The position numbers and the translations under genes are program-made. Of a DNA stretch of 64,000 nt, positions 8,790 through 16,852 are shown piece by piece; position 1 is the first letter of the stretch; each line of letters begins with the position of its first letter. This stretch comes from Enterococcus_D entomosocium (GTDB taxonomy: Bacteria > Bacillota > Bacilli > Lactobacillales > Enterococcaceae): the NCBI RefSeq assembly GCF_030441895.1, contig NZ_JARJAS010000003.1; one strand, given 5' to 3'. Under the pieces are notes generated by a model. The model saw only the letters and a list, made by a program, of their open reading frames with translations. It made no database searches and was not told the DNA's origin.

Positions 8790-8827
8790 GTTCATTCCCC
8801 CTTTGATTGACACAACTTCAAATAAAA

Positions 8828-8848
8828 AAGTTTGCTATAAGTAAACTT
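8828..8848. promoter_or_regulatory. Candidate operator for the pot-operon regulator
   Basis: Near-palindrome AAGTTTGC-TATAA-GTAAACTT (one mismatch pair in the arms) between the promoter at 8871-8898 and the regulator start. This is where a repressor would block transcription. Inference from position and symmetry only. Confidence 0.45.
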
Positions 8849-8870
8849 CATGTTTAATTTCACTTTTTCT

Positions 8871-8898
8871 AGTATACAAATAATTGCAAAAAACACAA
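8871..8898 (-). promoter_or_regulatory. Promoter of the regulator-potABCD operon
   Basis: On the minus strand, -35 TTGTGT and -10 TATACT are separated by 16 bases, ending about 80 bases before the first start codon. Confidence 0.55.
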
Positions 8899-9042
8899 GC
8901 CTTTTTTCTTCATTTTTTTGAAATCTTTTCTCTCTGATCAAAAAAAGGAGTGACGCTAAACGCTTGTATTATAAAGGAAAGGAGTGGCGGTCCCGTCATT
9001 TTCGCTTTTCAAAGGTTTAAAAGAACAACTTCTATTTTAACG

Positions 9043-9109
9043 AAGAAAAGGTAGATTTAATAATGATCTGTTTTTGCTGATTTTTTGATAAGAAGCCCTA
9101 CCTTTTCTT
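9043..9109. repeat. 12-bp inverted repeat enclosing 43 bases
   Basis: AAGAAAAGGTAG (9043-9054) and CTACCTTTTCTT (9098-9109) are perfect inverted copies. The element sits in the 380-bp gap between the pot operon and the oxidoreductase gene. It has no U-tract like a terminator and could be a small mobile-element remnant or a regulatory hairpin. The rest of the gap holds only the two promoters and a possible 18-codon ORF near 8984. Confidence 0.5.
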
Positions 9110-9137
9110 GCTTCGCTGGTTAAAAAAATAAAACTTA

Positions 9138-9146
9138 TGGTATTAT
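9138..9146 (+). promoter_or_regulatory. Extended -10 promoter of the oxidoreductase-coaBC-panT unit
   Basis: TGGTATTAT gives an extended -10 (TG plus TATTAT) about 30 bases before the ATG at 9176. The -35 region is poor, as is usual with extended -10 promoters. Confidence 0.45.
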
Positions 9147-9175
9147 GAGTACAAACCATCAAAGGAGTGTCTGAA

Positions 9176-10165
9176 ATGACGAATTTCTCTACCTTTCGTG
9201 TCATGAATGAACCAAATTTTACTGCTTCACTCACAACTGCAACCCTTGACGAGCTGCCAGCAGGCGATGTGCTTGTCCGTGTTGATTACTCAGATGTCAA
9301 TTACAAAGATGCCTTGGCAGCAAAAGAAAATGGCGGCGTGATCCGCACGTATCCGATGACGCCGGGAATCGATTTAGCAGGGGAAGTCGTGGACAGTCAG
9401 TCTGCTGATTTTGCCCCAGGCGACCAAGTCTTAGTGACAGGTTATGGCTTAGGGGTTTCTCACCCAGGCGGTTACAGTCAATTTCAACGGGTCCCAGCCG
9501 AGTGGCTCGTGAAACGTTCTGCTGGTTTTTCAGCAAAAGACAGTATGACCTATGGCACTGCTGGGTTCACAGCAGCTTTAGCGGTGCAAGAATTAGAACA
9601 GCTGCACTTAGCAAAAGACGCTGCTATTTTGGTGACAGGTGCTAGCGGTGGCGTCGGCAGTGTCAGCATTGCTTTATTGAAAAAACTGGGCTATACAAAT
9701 ATAGTGGCGCTATCTCGGAAAACCGATGCGCAATGGTTGTTGGACCTAGGCGCAGCGAAAATCATCAGTCCTGATGACGTGGTACCAGAAAAGGTCAAAC
9801 CATTAGCAAAACAAACGTTTGCAGCGGTCATCGATACAGTTGGCGGTCCATTGCTTGCGGCAGTGCTTCCGCAAATCGCGTATGGGGGCGGTGCCTTCTT
9901 ATGCGGCAATGCTGGTGGAATCAAAATCGAAACGACTGTCTTACCATTTATTTTGCGTGGGATTCGCGTAATTGGGATCGATTCGGTCAATGTTTCCCAT
10001 GAGATCCGCTCGGCATTATGGGAGAAATTAGCGGGTGAGTGGAATGTGATCGATCAGCTTTACACGAAAGCCATCACTTTGGAAGACTTGCCAGAAACAT
10101 TGGCAGCTTTATTAGCTGGTACGCACCAAGGACGGACGATCGTTGAGGTGTCACAAGCGCAATGA
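9176..10165 (+). CDS. YhdH/YhfP-family quinone oxidoreductase (zinc-free MDR)
   Basis: 329 residues of the medium-chain dehydrogenase/reductase superfamily. N-terminal GroES-like half (DVLVRVDYSDVNYKDALA), then a Rossmann fold with the NADPH loop VTGASGGVGSVSIALL near residues 150-165. No zinc-binding cysteines. This matches YhdH/AcuI-type enzymes that reduce acrylyl-CoA or similar enones; the exact substrate is unknown. ATG at 9176 follows AAAGGAG by eight bases; a GTG at 9167 lies too close to that site. Its end overlaps the start of coaB by four bases. Confidence 0.88.
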   Translation: MTNFSTFRVMNEPNFTASLTTATLDELPAGDVLVRVDYSDVNYKDALAAKENGGVIRTYPMTPGIDLAGEVVDSQSADFAPGDQVLVTGYGLGVSHPGGYSQFQRVPAEWLVKRSAGFSAKDSMTYGTAGFTAALAVQELEQLHLAKDAAILVTGASGGVGSVSIALLKKLGYTNIVALSRKTDAQWLLDLGAAKIISPDDVVPEKVKPLAKQTFAAVIDTVGGPLLAAVLPQIAYGGGAFLCGNAGGIKIETTVLPFILRGIRVIGIDSVNVSHEIRSALWEKLAGEWNVIDQLYTKAITLEDLPETLAALLAGTHQGRTIVEVSQAQ

Positions 10166-10911
10166 GAATTTTGATTACGGCTGGCGGTACTTCCGAAAAA
10201 ATCGATGATGTCCGTGCAATCACGAATCATTCCACGGGCTCACTTGGTCAAGCCATTGCCAAGGAATGGCTGCAATACCCTGAGGTGGCCATCGATTACG
10301 TTACGACGAAAACTGCCAAACAACCGCCGACCGATCCACGCGTTACCTGTCATTTCATTGAAGGGACCACGGACTTATTGACGCAGTTGACCGATTTATT
10401 GACGACCCATTCGTATGCTGCTGTGATCCACAGTATGGCAGTCAGTGATTTCACCCCTGCTGCTCATTTTTCAGAAGCAGCGTTTTATGAAGCAATCAAC
10501 GATGCCCTACCAGCTTATGACAACCAGGTCACTCCGGCATTGATGGCACACGTGCTCTCACAATCTGAATCAACGGCAGGCAAAGTTTCTTCCAATACTG
10601 ATCATTTGTTTTTAGTGTTGAAGAAAACCCCGAAAGTGATCCAAACCATCAAAGCATTACAGCCGACAACCTTATTAGTCGGATTCAAATTATTAGTAGA
10701 CGTAGCGGAAGCCGAGTTGTTTGCGGTCGCACGAAAAAGTCTGCTGGCTAGCCAAGCGGATTATGTGTTGGCCAACGACTTGACGCAAATTTCTGGAAAC
10801 CAGCATGTCGGACACCTTTTGACACAAGAAGGACAAATCGGGACTGGCCGCACAAAAGCTGAGATCGCAACCTTGATCGTTGACACATTACGCAATGACC
10901 TGCGTGCTTAG
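10162..10911 (+). CDS. coaB: Phosphopantothenate--cysteine ligase (stand-alone CoaB)
   Basis: 249 residues, begins MRILITAGGTSEKIDDVRAI, the typical stand-alone CoaB opening that binds the nucleotide. SMAVSDFTPA and TLLVGFKLLV fit the family. In Enterococcus and Streptococcus CoaB and CoaC are separate genes rather than one fused protein, and coaC follows here. It joins cysteine to 4'-phosphopantothenate on the way to coenzyme A. It overlaps the preceding gene by ATGA. Confidence 0.93.
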   Translation: MRILITAGGTSEKIDDVRAITNHSTGSLGQAIAKEWLQYPEVAIDYVTTKTAKQPPTDPRVTCHFIEGTTDLLTQLTDLLTTHSYAAVIHSMAVSDFTPAAHFSEAAFYEAINDALPAYDNQVTPALMAHVLSQSESTAGKVSSNTDHLFLVLKKTPKVIQTIKALQPTTLLVGFKLLVDVAEAELFAVARKSLLASQADYVLANDLTQISGNQHVGHLLTQEGQIGTGRTKAEIATLIVDTLRNDLRA

Positions 10912-10942
10912 CTAGATGTTTTTTAGAAAAGGAGAAAGAAAC

Positions 10943-11500
10943 ATGAAACAAAAACACGTTCTGCTTGGCGTCAGCGGCAGTATCTCTGCATACAAAGCAG
11001 CCGACCTAACCAATGAATTAACCAAAAAGGGCTATGCAGTGGATGTCTTAATGACCCAAAATAGCACACAATTTATTACGCCTTTGACGTTACAGTCATT
11101 ATCCAAACGCCCGATCCATGTGGATGTTATGCAAGAGCGCCAACCAGATCGGATCAACCATATTGAACTAGCCAAACAAGCCGATCTTTTCTTGCTCGCC
11201 CCAGCCAGTGCCAACAGTATTGGCAAGCTGGCGCATGGGTTAGCCGATGATTTGATCTCAACAGTTGCCTTAGCGTTGCCGTTATCCGTGCCCCGCTTGA
11301 TTGCACCAGCCATGAATACCGTCATGTACGAAAACCCGATTGTTCAAAGAAATTTAGGGATTTTGAAAGAAGTCGGCTTCCAAGAGATTGAACCCCGTGA
11401 AGCGTTACTGGCTTGCGGTGATTTCGGCAGAGGCGCATTAGCAGCAACAGAAACGATTCTCGAAAAAGCATTGACTGCTTTGGAAGTACGGAGTGTCTAA
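10943..11500 (+). CDS. coaC: Phosphopantothenoylcysteine decarboxylase (CoaC)
   Basis: 185 residues, flavoprotein fold: VLLGVSGSISAYKAADL at the N-terminus, the FMN-binding PASANSIGKLAHG, and the active-site PAMNTVMYENP. These match CoaC/HFCD decarboxylases. The ATG at 10943 sits eight bases after AAAAGGAG; an in-frame ATG 27 bases earlier lacks a ribosome site. It removes CO2 from the cysteine adduct made by CoaB. panT starts three bases after its stop. Confidence 0.93.
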   Translation: MKQKHVLLGVSGSISAYKAADLTNELTKKGYAVDVLMTQNSTQFITPLTLQSLSKRPIHVDVMQERQPDRINHIELAKQADLFLLAPASANSIGKLAHGLADDLISTVALALPLSVPRLIAPAMNTVMYENPIVQRNLGILKEVGFQEIEPREALLACGDFGRGALAATETILEKALTALEVRSV

Positions 11501-11502
11501 CA

Positions 11503-12147
11503 ATGAAAAAAATATCAACTTTTGAACTTGTCTTAACAGCTTTCTTTTTAGGAATCTTGATTCTTTTAGCATCGGTACCCTTTCTTGGGTTTATTCCCTT
11601 AGGACCAATCAATGCGACAACGATGCACATTCCTGTGATCATCGCTTCCATTTTATTGGGCCCTCGGATCGGCGGCTTTTTAGGCGGCGCCTTTGGGATC
11701 ATCAGTATGGTGCGTTCGACATGGATCATCACCCCGCTTTCTTTTGTCTTCTCTCCTTTCGTACCGATTTATGGGAGTGATCAAGGAAGTTGGAAAGCGA
11801 TCCTCGTAGCGCTGATTCCCCGTATTTTGATTGGTGTCGTTCCTTACTTTGTTTATAAAGGCTGTCAAAAAATCTGGAAAAACAAACAGCAAAGTCTTTC
11901 GCTACTGATTGCTGGTGTTGCCGGAGGTTTGACGAATACGATCCTGGTAATGAACTTAATCTACTTCTTGTTCCAGCAAGAATATGCGGAGGTTGTGGGA
12001 AAAGCCGGCAATGCTGTTTACGCAGCGATTTTGGGTGTGATCTTCGCCCAAGGCGTGCCTGAAGCCATTGTAGCGGGAATCGCCACGATGGCAGTTGGAA
12101 CCGTTCTTTTGCGCTTAGTCATGAACCGCAAAAAAAATCGAATCTAA
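11503..12147 (+). CDS. panT: ECF transporter S component for pantothenate (PanT-like)
   Basis: 214 residues, about six membrane helices. The pattern INATTMHIPVIIASILLGPR and GGFLGGAFG is typical of ECF S components of the COG4684 group. Adjacency to coaB and coaC is the main reason for naming pantothenate as the substrate. It would use a shared ECF energising module (EcfA/A'/T), not encoded in this window. Last gene of the unit; a strong bidirectional terminator follows. Confidence 0.85.
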   Translation: MKKISTFELVLTAFFLGILILLASVPFLGFIPLGPINATTMHIPVIIASILLGPRIGGFLGGAFGIISMVRSTWIITPLSFVFSPFVPIYGSDQGSWKAILVALIPRILIGVVPYFVYKGCQKIWKNKQQSLSLLIAGVAGGLTNTILVMNLIYFLFQQEYAEVVGKAGNAVYAAILGVIFAQGVPEAIVAGIATMAVGTVLLRLVMNRKKNRI

Positions 12148-12153
12148 AAAATA

Positions 12154-12196
12154 GCGACCGCCTAAAGTTAGCTTTTTGGCTAACTTAGGCGGTCGC
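12154..12196. terminator. Bidirectional terminator between panT and the lipoprotein gene
   Basis: GCGACCGCCTAAAGTTAGC faces GCTAACTTAGGCGGTCGC with one bulged A and a five-base loop. A-rich on the left and T-rich on the right, so it can serve both convergent genes. Confidence 0.85.
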
Positions 12197-12212
12197 TTCC
12201 CTTTTGAGTGAC

Positions 12213-13433
12213 TCATAAACTTTGTGTCATCTGGAGTGCTTCGACAAGCTCTTGATACTGCTCTTGGGTCAAATACTCTTCATAAAATGTCAGATAATCA
12301 TCGATATCTGCTTGGGTCAAATAAGGCAGCTCTTGCTTGATTTGCAGCAGCAGTTCTTCAAACTCCTCATCCGTCAGCATATAAGAAGACCAATCATCGG
12401 CTTCATCATAGCTATCCCAGTACTCATCATCATAATCATTCTCATCCCCATCGTCATAGCTGTCATCCCAGCCATAATCATAGGGAGAAAACAATTCTTC
12501 TGGGTCAATCAATTCTTCCGCTGTGGGAATCGCAACCGCAGTATCACTTTTCTTCCCTGTAAAAGTCACCGTGGCTCCGATAGTGGTTTGCAGCTCATCC
12601 GCTTGCACGAAGTGAAAAGCCATTTTCTGCTGATTTGTTTTCGTATTGACGGTCATAGCTAAGTCAAACTGTTCGACTTCTTCCAGCATCGCTTCTAATT
12701 CGGCGACTTGCTTTTGATCGGCGCCGTGTTCTTGGGCATAGGTTGCATAATCTGCCAATTCTTCTTTGGTAAACGTGTGGCTGATCGTATCTCCATCTCT
12801 TTTGAAAGCATCCGGTTCAAAGGTTTTCAAATAGTCTGCAAATGTCTCATTATGAAAAAGACTGTTCATGGTAAAGAGGTTTTCAGGCGCTTTTTCTGCT
12901 TCGGTTGTCCCCTCGCCGTCCTCTGCAAAAGTTTCTTCGCCAAAGTAAGAATCCAAGGTTTCTTGATCGATGCGCAGGTATTTGCCTTCATATTCCGCAG
13001 CGTCTGGATTTGTCCCATAACTGTCACTACCAAATGCGCTGATATACCCTTGCAGTGTTTCATAGATTTCAGCTGACACATACGCTTCTTGTTTTTCTGG
13101 ATCGACGATCAGCTTGATCGGCAGCTCCTGACCGCCATAAGCAACTGCCAGATTGAGTAAAATCGCTTTGGTTTCTTTGTCCTGGACGAAATCCCCTTTA
13201 AATGACGAGCCGACTAACTGTGACATCAACATAGAGGCATACCTATCGGCTTCTTGACCGTATTCGCTGGTGCTACCCATCTCAAAGGTATCGATCGTCG
13301 CTTGGAATTCACCAGCATTCGTTGCTTGCTGATTCGTTAACTGTTCGGCAAACTGTTCTTGCGGTAATTTCGTACAACCACCGAAAAGAAAGGCGAACCC
13401 AACAAACAAAATGACGCATCCCCACTTTTTCAT
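12213..13433 (-). CDS. Secreted lipoprotein of unknown function
   Basis: 406 residues. Signal peptide with lipobox LFGGC at residues ~16-20, so the mature protein should be lipid-anchored outside the membrane. The body has no domain I can name with certainty; it includes VDPEKQEAYVSAEIYETLQGY and ATVTFTGKKSDTAVAIP, reminiscent of DUF6612-type lipoproteins. A strongly acidic Asp/Tyr-rich stretch (residues ~325-355) precedes a helical tail. ATG at 13433 has AAAAGGAG eight bases upstream. No operon partner. Confidence 0.75.
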   Translation of the reverse strand: MKKWGCVILFVGFAFLFGGCTKLPQEQFAEQLTNQQATNAGEFQATIDTFEMGSTSEYGQEADRYASMLMSQLVGSSFKGDFVQDKETKAILLNLAVAYGGQELPIKLIVDPEKQEAYVSAEIYETLQGYISAFGSDSYGTNPDAAEYEGKYLRIDQETLDSYFGEETFAEDGEGTTEAEKAPENLFTMNSLFHNETFADYLKTFEPDAFKRDGDTISHTFTKEELADYATYAQEHGADQKQVAELEAMLEEVEQFDLAMTVNTKTNQQKMAFHFVQADELQTTIGATVTFTGKKSDTAVAIPTAEELIDPEELFSPYDYGWDDSYDDGDENDYDDEYWDSYDEADDWSSYMLTDEEFEELLLQIKQELPYLTQADIDDYLTFYEEYLTQEQYQELVEALQMTQSL

Positions 13434-13515
13434 CCTGCTCACTCCTTTTCGTTTATTGTACCGAAGACTGCGAAAGCTTACAATCCTAAGCTCTTTTTAT
13501 TAGCTCTCATGAAAA

Positions 13516-13542
13516 AAAGATTGCCCCGCGGGACAATCTTTT
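13516..13542 (-). terminator. Terminator of murB
   Basis: On the minus strand AAGATTGTCCC-GCG-GGGCAATCTT (one bulge) is followed by TTTTTTT. It lies just after the murB stop. Confidence 0.8.
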
Positions 13543-13549
13543 CGCTAAT

Positions 13550-14449
13550 CTATTCTTCGCCGATGATTCGGACTTCTGTTTCTAAGGTGACATCAAAGGT
13601 TTCTTTGATGACTTGTTGGATATGAGCGATCAGTTCAACGTAATCCGTGGCTGTTGCTTGATCGACATTCACGATAAAGCCCGCATGTTTTTCCGAAATT
13701 TGGGCACCGCCCCATTTCAATCCTTGTAAGCCTGCATCTTGGATCAGCTTGCCGGTAAAATGACCGACTGGACGTTTGAAGACACTCCCACAAGAGGGGT
13801 ATTCTAGCGGTTGCTTCAATTGCCGCAATTCTGTCAGTTCATCCATCCGCTTTTTGATTTGCTCTTGATCGCCTTTTGCTAAATCAAAGCGACTGCTCAA
13901 AATGATCATCTTTTGCTCTTGCAATTTGCTATGGCGATAAGCAAATTCCATTTCTTCCTTGGTATAAGTCACGATTTGACCATTAGCCAGCAAAACGTCG
14001 CAGGACGCAAAAACATCTTGGATCTCGCCATCATAGGCGCCTGCATTCATAAAGACGGCACCGCCGACACTGCCGGGAATCCCGCAGGCAAATTCAAAAC
14101 CAGTCAACGATTCATGCAAAGCGACATAGGTGGTATCGATCAACTTTGCTCCAGCATCGACGATCAAAGAAGTGCCGTCCACCACGATTTGGTTCATTTC
14201 TGATAGCATGATCACCACGCCACGAATACCACCATCACGGACGATCAAGTTGCTGGCATTTCCTAAGACGATCCAAGGAATCGCTTGTTCTCGGCAATAA
14301 TCAAGCAGCTGTTTAGCCTCTTCCGCTGTTTTGGGAAAAGCCAAAATGTCTGCCGGTCCACCAGTTTTTGTATACGTATAGTTCAATAAGGGTTCATCTT
14401 TTAATAAGGCAATTTCAGGGAATTGCGCAATCATCAAGTCTTTATTCAC
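13550..14449 (-). CDS. murB: UDP-N-acetylenolpyruvoylglucosamine reductase (MurB)
   Basis: 299 residues. FAD-binding PCMH fold: NYTYTKTGGPADILAFP, WIVLGNASNLIVRDGG, GIPGSVGGAVFMNAGAYDGE, and the catalytic serine in YPSCGSVFKRP near the C-terminal domain. It makes UDP-N-acetylmuramic acid for peptidoglycan. Start taken as the GTG at 14449, nine bases after AAAGGA; an upstream in-frame ATG at 14476 has no site. Length matches the usual ~300 residues. Monocistronic. Confidence 0.95.
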   Translation of the reverse strand: MNKDLMIAQFPEIALLKDEPLLNYTYTKTGGPADILAFPKTAEEAKQLLDYCREQAIPWIVLGNASNLIVRDGGIRGVVIMLSEMNQIVVDGTSLIVDAGAKLIDTTYVALHESLTGFEFACGIPGSVGGAVFMNAGAYDGEIQDVFASCDVLLANGQIVTYTKEEMEFAYRHSKLQEQKMIILSSRFDLAKGDQEQIKKRMDELTELRQLKQPLEYPSCGSVFKRPVGHFTGKLIQDAGLQGLKWGGAQISEKHAGFIVNVDQATATDYVELIAHIQQVIKETFDVTLETEVRIIGEE

Positions 14450-14572
14450 GAGAAGGTTTCCTTTCACAATAAACATCTCACTTATTTTAGCATGTTCAAG
14501 GAAAAGTTGCTACCTCTGGTGAATCAAAGAAAAGCTTAATAATCGAATGACCTGATTAATAAAGAGTAAGCT

Positions 14573-14923
14573 TCAAAAAAAGTGTTTTGTTATTTCAGAT
14601 AATCGTTCTTTCATCTCCGTTGTGACTTTATCGACTACTTCTAAGTTGCTGCGATGCAAGAGGTCCACACTGCGAATATGCTGACAAAGAATCGTCCCTT
14701 GAACTTTACTCTTTTGTGTTTCGGTAACTGTTTGAAACGCATTCGATCGAGCGAATTTTTCTTCTACATATTTTTTTGAGCTACTGATTGGCATCACTAA
14801 GACGGTATTGAAACTCTTGTTATAATAATCATTACTAACCACCACACACGGTCTTTTTTTTGCCATTTCATTTCCTTTGGTGGGATTTAAGTCAATAAAA
14901 AGAATATCTCCTTGTCTTACCAT
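14573..14923 (-). CDS. mazF: MazF/PemK-family endoribonuclease toxin
   Basis: 116 residues. The opening RQGDILFIDLNPTKGNEMAKKRPCVVVSND is the CcdB/PemK fold signature (quoted in part: GDILFIDLNPTKGNE), and VQGTILCQHIRSVD is the second conserved block. MazF toxins cut mRNA at short sequences. It overlaps the antitoxin gene by seven bases, the usual order antitoxin then toxin, so the pair is co-translated. Confidence 0.9.
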   Translation of the reverse strand: MVRQGDILFIDLNPTKGNEMAKKRPCVVVSNDYYNKSFNTVLVMPISSSKKYVEEKFARSNAFQTVTETQKSKVQGTILCQHIRSVDLLHRSNLEVVDKVTTEMKERLSEITKHFF

Positions 14924-15192
14924 TCAATATTCTCCTCACCTAAATCTTCTCCAAAAAACATCTCACCTGTATCAAATTTCCCCGTTTCTTCTACGATCGC
15001 TAATTCTTGTTTCCAAAAATCTTCAAAGGAAGGTGCTGCTTTTTCGCCTGTTACCTTGATCTCGCCTTCTGGAGTAAATTCAAAAATTACCCGCTGATTC
15101 TCTTTTAAGCCTAACTTTTGCCGCACACTTTTTGGAATAGTTATTTGATTTTTCGAAGTCATTTTCGCTGAAACTTGCGCTTTGATCGTCAT
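14917..15192 (-). CDS. mazE: MazE-like AbrB/SpoVT-domain antitoxin
   Basis: 91 residues. N-terminal swapped-hairpin AbrB domain (MTSKNQITIPKSVRQKLGLK, residues ~11-30) for DNA binding, and an acidic C-terminal tail (GEMFFGEDLGEENIEW) of the kind that inserts into the MazF active site. AAAGGGGG lies before the ATG. It should repress its own promoter at 15217-15245 together with the toxin. No stability or plasmid genes are nearby, so this is a chromosomal pair. Confidence 0.88.
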   Translation of the reverse strand: MTIKAQVSAKMTSKNQITIPKSVRQKLGLKENQRVIFEFTPEGEIKVTGEKAAPSFEDFWKQELAIVEETGKFDTGEMFFGEDLGEENIEW

Positions 15193-15216
15193 GTGAACTG
15201 CCCCCTTTTCAAAACG

Positions 15217-15245
15217 ATTGTAACATAAAACGTAAGGAAAAGTAA
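15217..15245 (-). promoter_or_regulatory. Promoter of the mazEF-like operon
   Basis: Minus-strand -35 TTACTT and -10 TACAAT with a 17-base spacer, about 25 bases before the ATG. CCTTAC is repeated within and beside the -35, a possible antitoxin site. Confidence 0.5.
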
Positions 15246-15312
15246 GGATTTATTAATCCTTTTTCGTACCACAAACGAATTTTCTCTAGCATCCAAATTT
15301 AATCCTCATTCT

Positions 15313-15400
15313 TCCTCCTTATTTTCCTCATTCCGCTCACTTGCTTTGCGCTTCTGGCTTTTTTAGGTAAAATGGGAGGCGTAGTGGAAAATAAGGAGGA
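15313..15400. repeat. Perfect 15-bp inverted repeat flanking the exoA promoter
   Basis: TCCTCCTTATTTTCC (15313-15327) and GGAAAATAAGGAGGA (15386-15400) are exact inverse copies, 58 bases apart. The right arm contains the exoA ribosome site. The segment between the arms contains the best promoter (TTGCGC at 15346, 16 bases, TAAAAT at 15368), so the left arm is probably not in the mRNA. Confidence 0.6.
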
Positions 15401-15406
15401 GTCTCA

Positions 15407-16159
15407 ATGAAATTTATTTCTTGGAATGTGAATGGTTTACGGGCCATCGTTAAAAAAAATTTTTCTGAAGTGTTTGAAGCCCTCGATGCTGATTTCTTTT
15501 GTTTACAAGAAACAAAGCTGCAAGAAGGTCAGATTGAATTGGATTTACCAGGCTATCATCAATACTGGAATTATGCGGAGAAGAAAGGCTATTCCGGCAC
15601 GGCGATTTTCGCAAAAGAACCTGCGCTATCCGTCCGTTATGGATTAGGAATCGAAGAACATGATACGGAAGGTCGCGTCATCACACTAGAGTATCCTGAA
15701 TTTTTCTTGATTACTTGCTACACACCGAATTCTCAAAATGAATTGCGCCGCTTAGATTATCGCATGACTTGGGAAGATGCCTTTTTGGCTTACTTGACTG
15801 AATTGAAACAACAAAAGCCAGTGATTCTCTGTGGTGATTTGAATGTTGCCCATAAGAATATCGATATCAAAAACTGGAAAACCAATCAAAAAAATGCTGG
15901 GTTTACACCTGAAGAACGGGAAAAGTTTTCGACTCTTTTGACTGCTGGCTTTACCGATACGTTCCGTTATTTCTATCCAGATGCAGAAGGCATTTATTCT
16001 TGGTGGAGCTACCGTTTCAACGCTCGCAAAAACAATGCCGGCTGGCGCATCGATTACTTTGTCGTTTCGGATGACTTAAATGAGCGCTTGCTAGATGCCA
16101 AGATCCATACAGATATCATCGGCAGTGACCATTGCCCGGTGGAACTGGATCTCAAATAA
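15407..16159 (+). CDS. exoA: Exodeoxyribonuclease III (ExoA/XthA family)
   Basis: 250 residues of the EEP nuclease fold. MKFISWNVNGLRAI at the start, catalytic Glu in FCLQETKLQ, CGDLNVAH, and the closing GSDHCPVELDL with the catalytic Asp-His pair. It cleaves at abasic sites and degrades DNA 3'-5' during base-excision repair. AAGGAGG lies eight bases before the ATG and is part of the inverted repeat at 15313-15400. Divergent from the toxin-antitoxin pair. Confidence 0.95.
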   Translation: MKFISWNVNGLRAIVKKNFSEVFEALDADFFCLQETKLQEGQIELDLPGYHQYWNYAEKKGYSGTAIFAKEPALSVRYGLGIEEHDTEGRVITLEYPEFFLITCYTPNSQNELRRLDYRMTWEDAFLAYLTELKQQKPVILCGDLNVAHKNIDIKNWKTNQKNAGFTPEEREKFSTLLTAGFTDTFRYFYPDAEGIYSWWSYRFNARKNNAGWRIDYFVVSDDLNERLLDAKIHTDIIGSDHCPVELDLK

Positions 16160-16243
16160 CCGTAAGAAAACTTCAGTTTTTCTTAACGTTTGTTCGCTTT
16201 TCATTCTTTGATTTTGTGCTAGAATGGCAATGAGGTGAGTCTG

Positions 16244-16777
16244 ATGAATTTTATCGCAATGGACTTTGAAACAGCAAATTATCAAAAGCATAGTGCCTGT
16301 TCCCTTGCACTAGTCATGGTACAAGATAGCAAAATCGTGGGCGAATATTACACATTGATCCAACCGGAAACGGAATTTTTTTGGAAAAACATTCAAATTC
16401 ATGGCATTCGTCCAGAAGATGTGCAAGAAGCGCCTAAGTTTCCTGACGTATGGAAACAAATCCAACAATATTATCAATTAAACAGTCTGATTGTTGCGCA
16501 TAATGCTGGTTTTGATACCGGCGTTTTGGCGGGGTGTCTTGACTATTATGGGTTGTCACAACCAAACTATCTTTCCTTGTGCACGGTACGAACAAGCCGC
16601 AAACTGTATCCAGAATTTACGAACCACAAATTAAATACGGTTTGTGAGCAATTGCAGATTCCTTTACTAAACCACCATGATGCCTTGGAAGATAGCCGGG
16701 CATGTGCCCAAATCTTATTGCGTCAAGAAGAAGAATTTGGCATCGATCCATTAAAAAAAATGGTTTTAGTCAAATAA
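16244..16777 (+). CDS. DnaQ-like 3'-5' exonuclease
   Basis: 177 residues of the DEDDh family: FIAMDFETA holds the first Asp-Glu, IVAHNAGFD the second Asp, and HHDALEDSRACA the catalytic His and last Asp. Stand-alone proteins of this size resemble the epsilon proofreading domain and act in DNA repair or RNA trimming; which one cannot be told. ATG at 16244 chosen over an upstream GTG because AGGTG sits correctly before it. Downstream of exoA by 84 bases, possibly co-transcribed. Confidence 0.88.
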   Translation: MNFIAMDFETANYQKHSACSLALVMVQDSKIVGEYYTLIQPETEFFWKNIQIHGIRPEDVQEAPKFPDVWKQIQQYYQLNSLIVAHNAGFDTGVLAGCLDYYGLSQPNYLSLCTVRTSRKLYPEFTNHKLNTVCEQLQIPLLNHHDALEDSRACAQILLRQEEEFGIDPLKKMVLVK

Positions 16778-16782
16778 ATAAG

Positions 16783-16832
16783 AACGTGCGTCCTAAAGTC
16801 AGCATTGCGCTAGACTTTAGGACGCACGTTTT
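16783..16832. terminator. Bidirectional terminator after the exonuclease gene
   Basis: AACGTGCGTCCTAAAGTC pairs with GACTTTAGGACGCACGTT, loop of 12, T-rich on both sides. It separates convergent genes. Confidence 0.85.
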
Positions 16833-16852
16833 CATTTAAGGAAGGAATCATT

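Noticed and set aside
8984..9040. 18-codon ORF in the gap before the oxidoreductase
   Set aside because: Starts with GTG directly on the purine run, no conservation evidence, too short to support.
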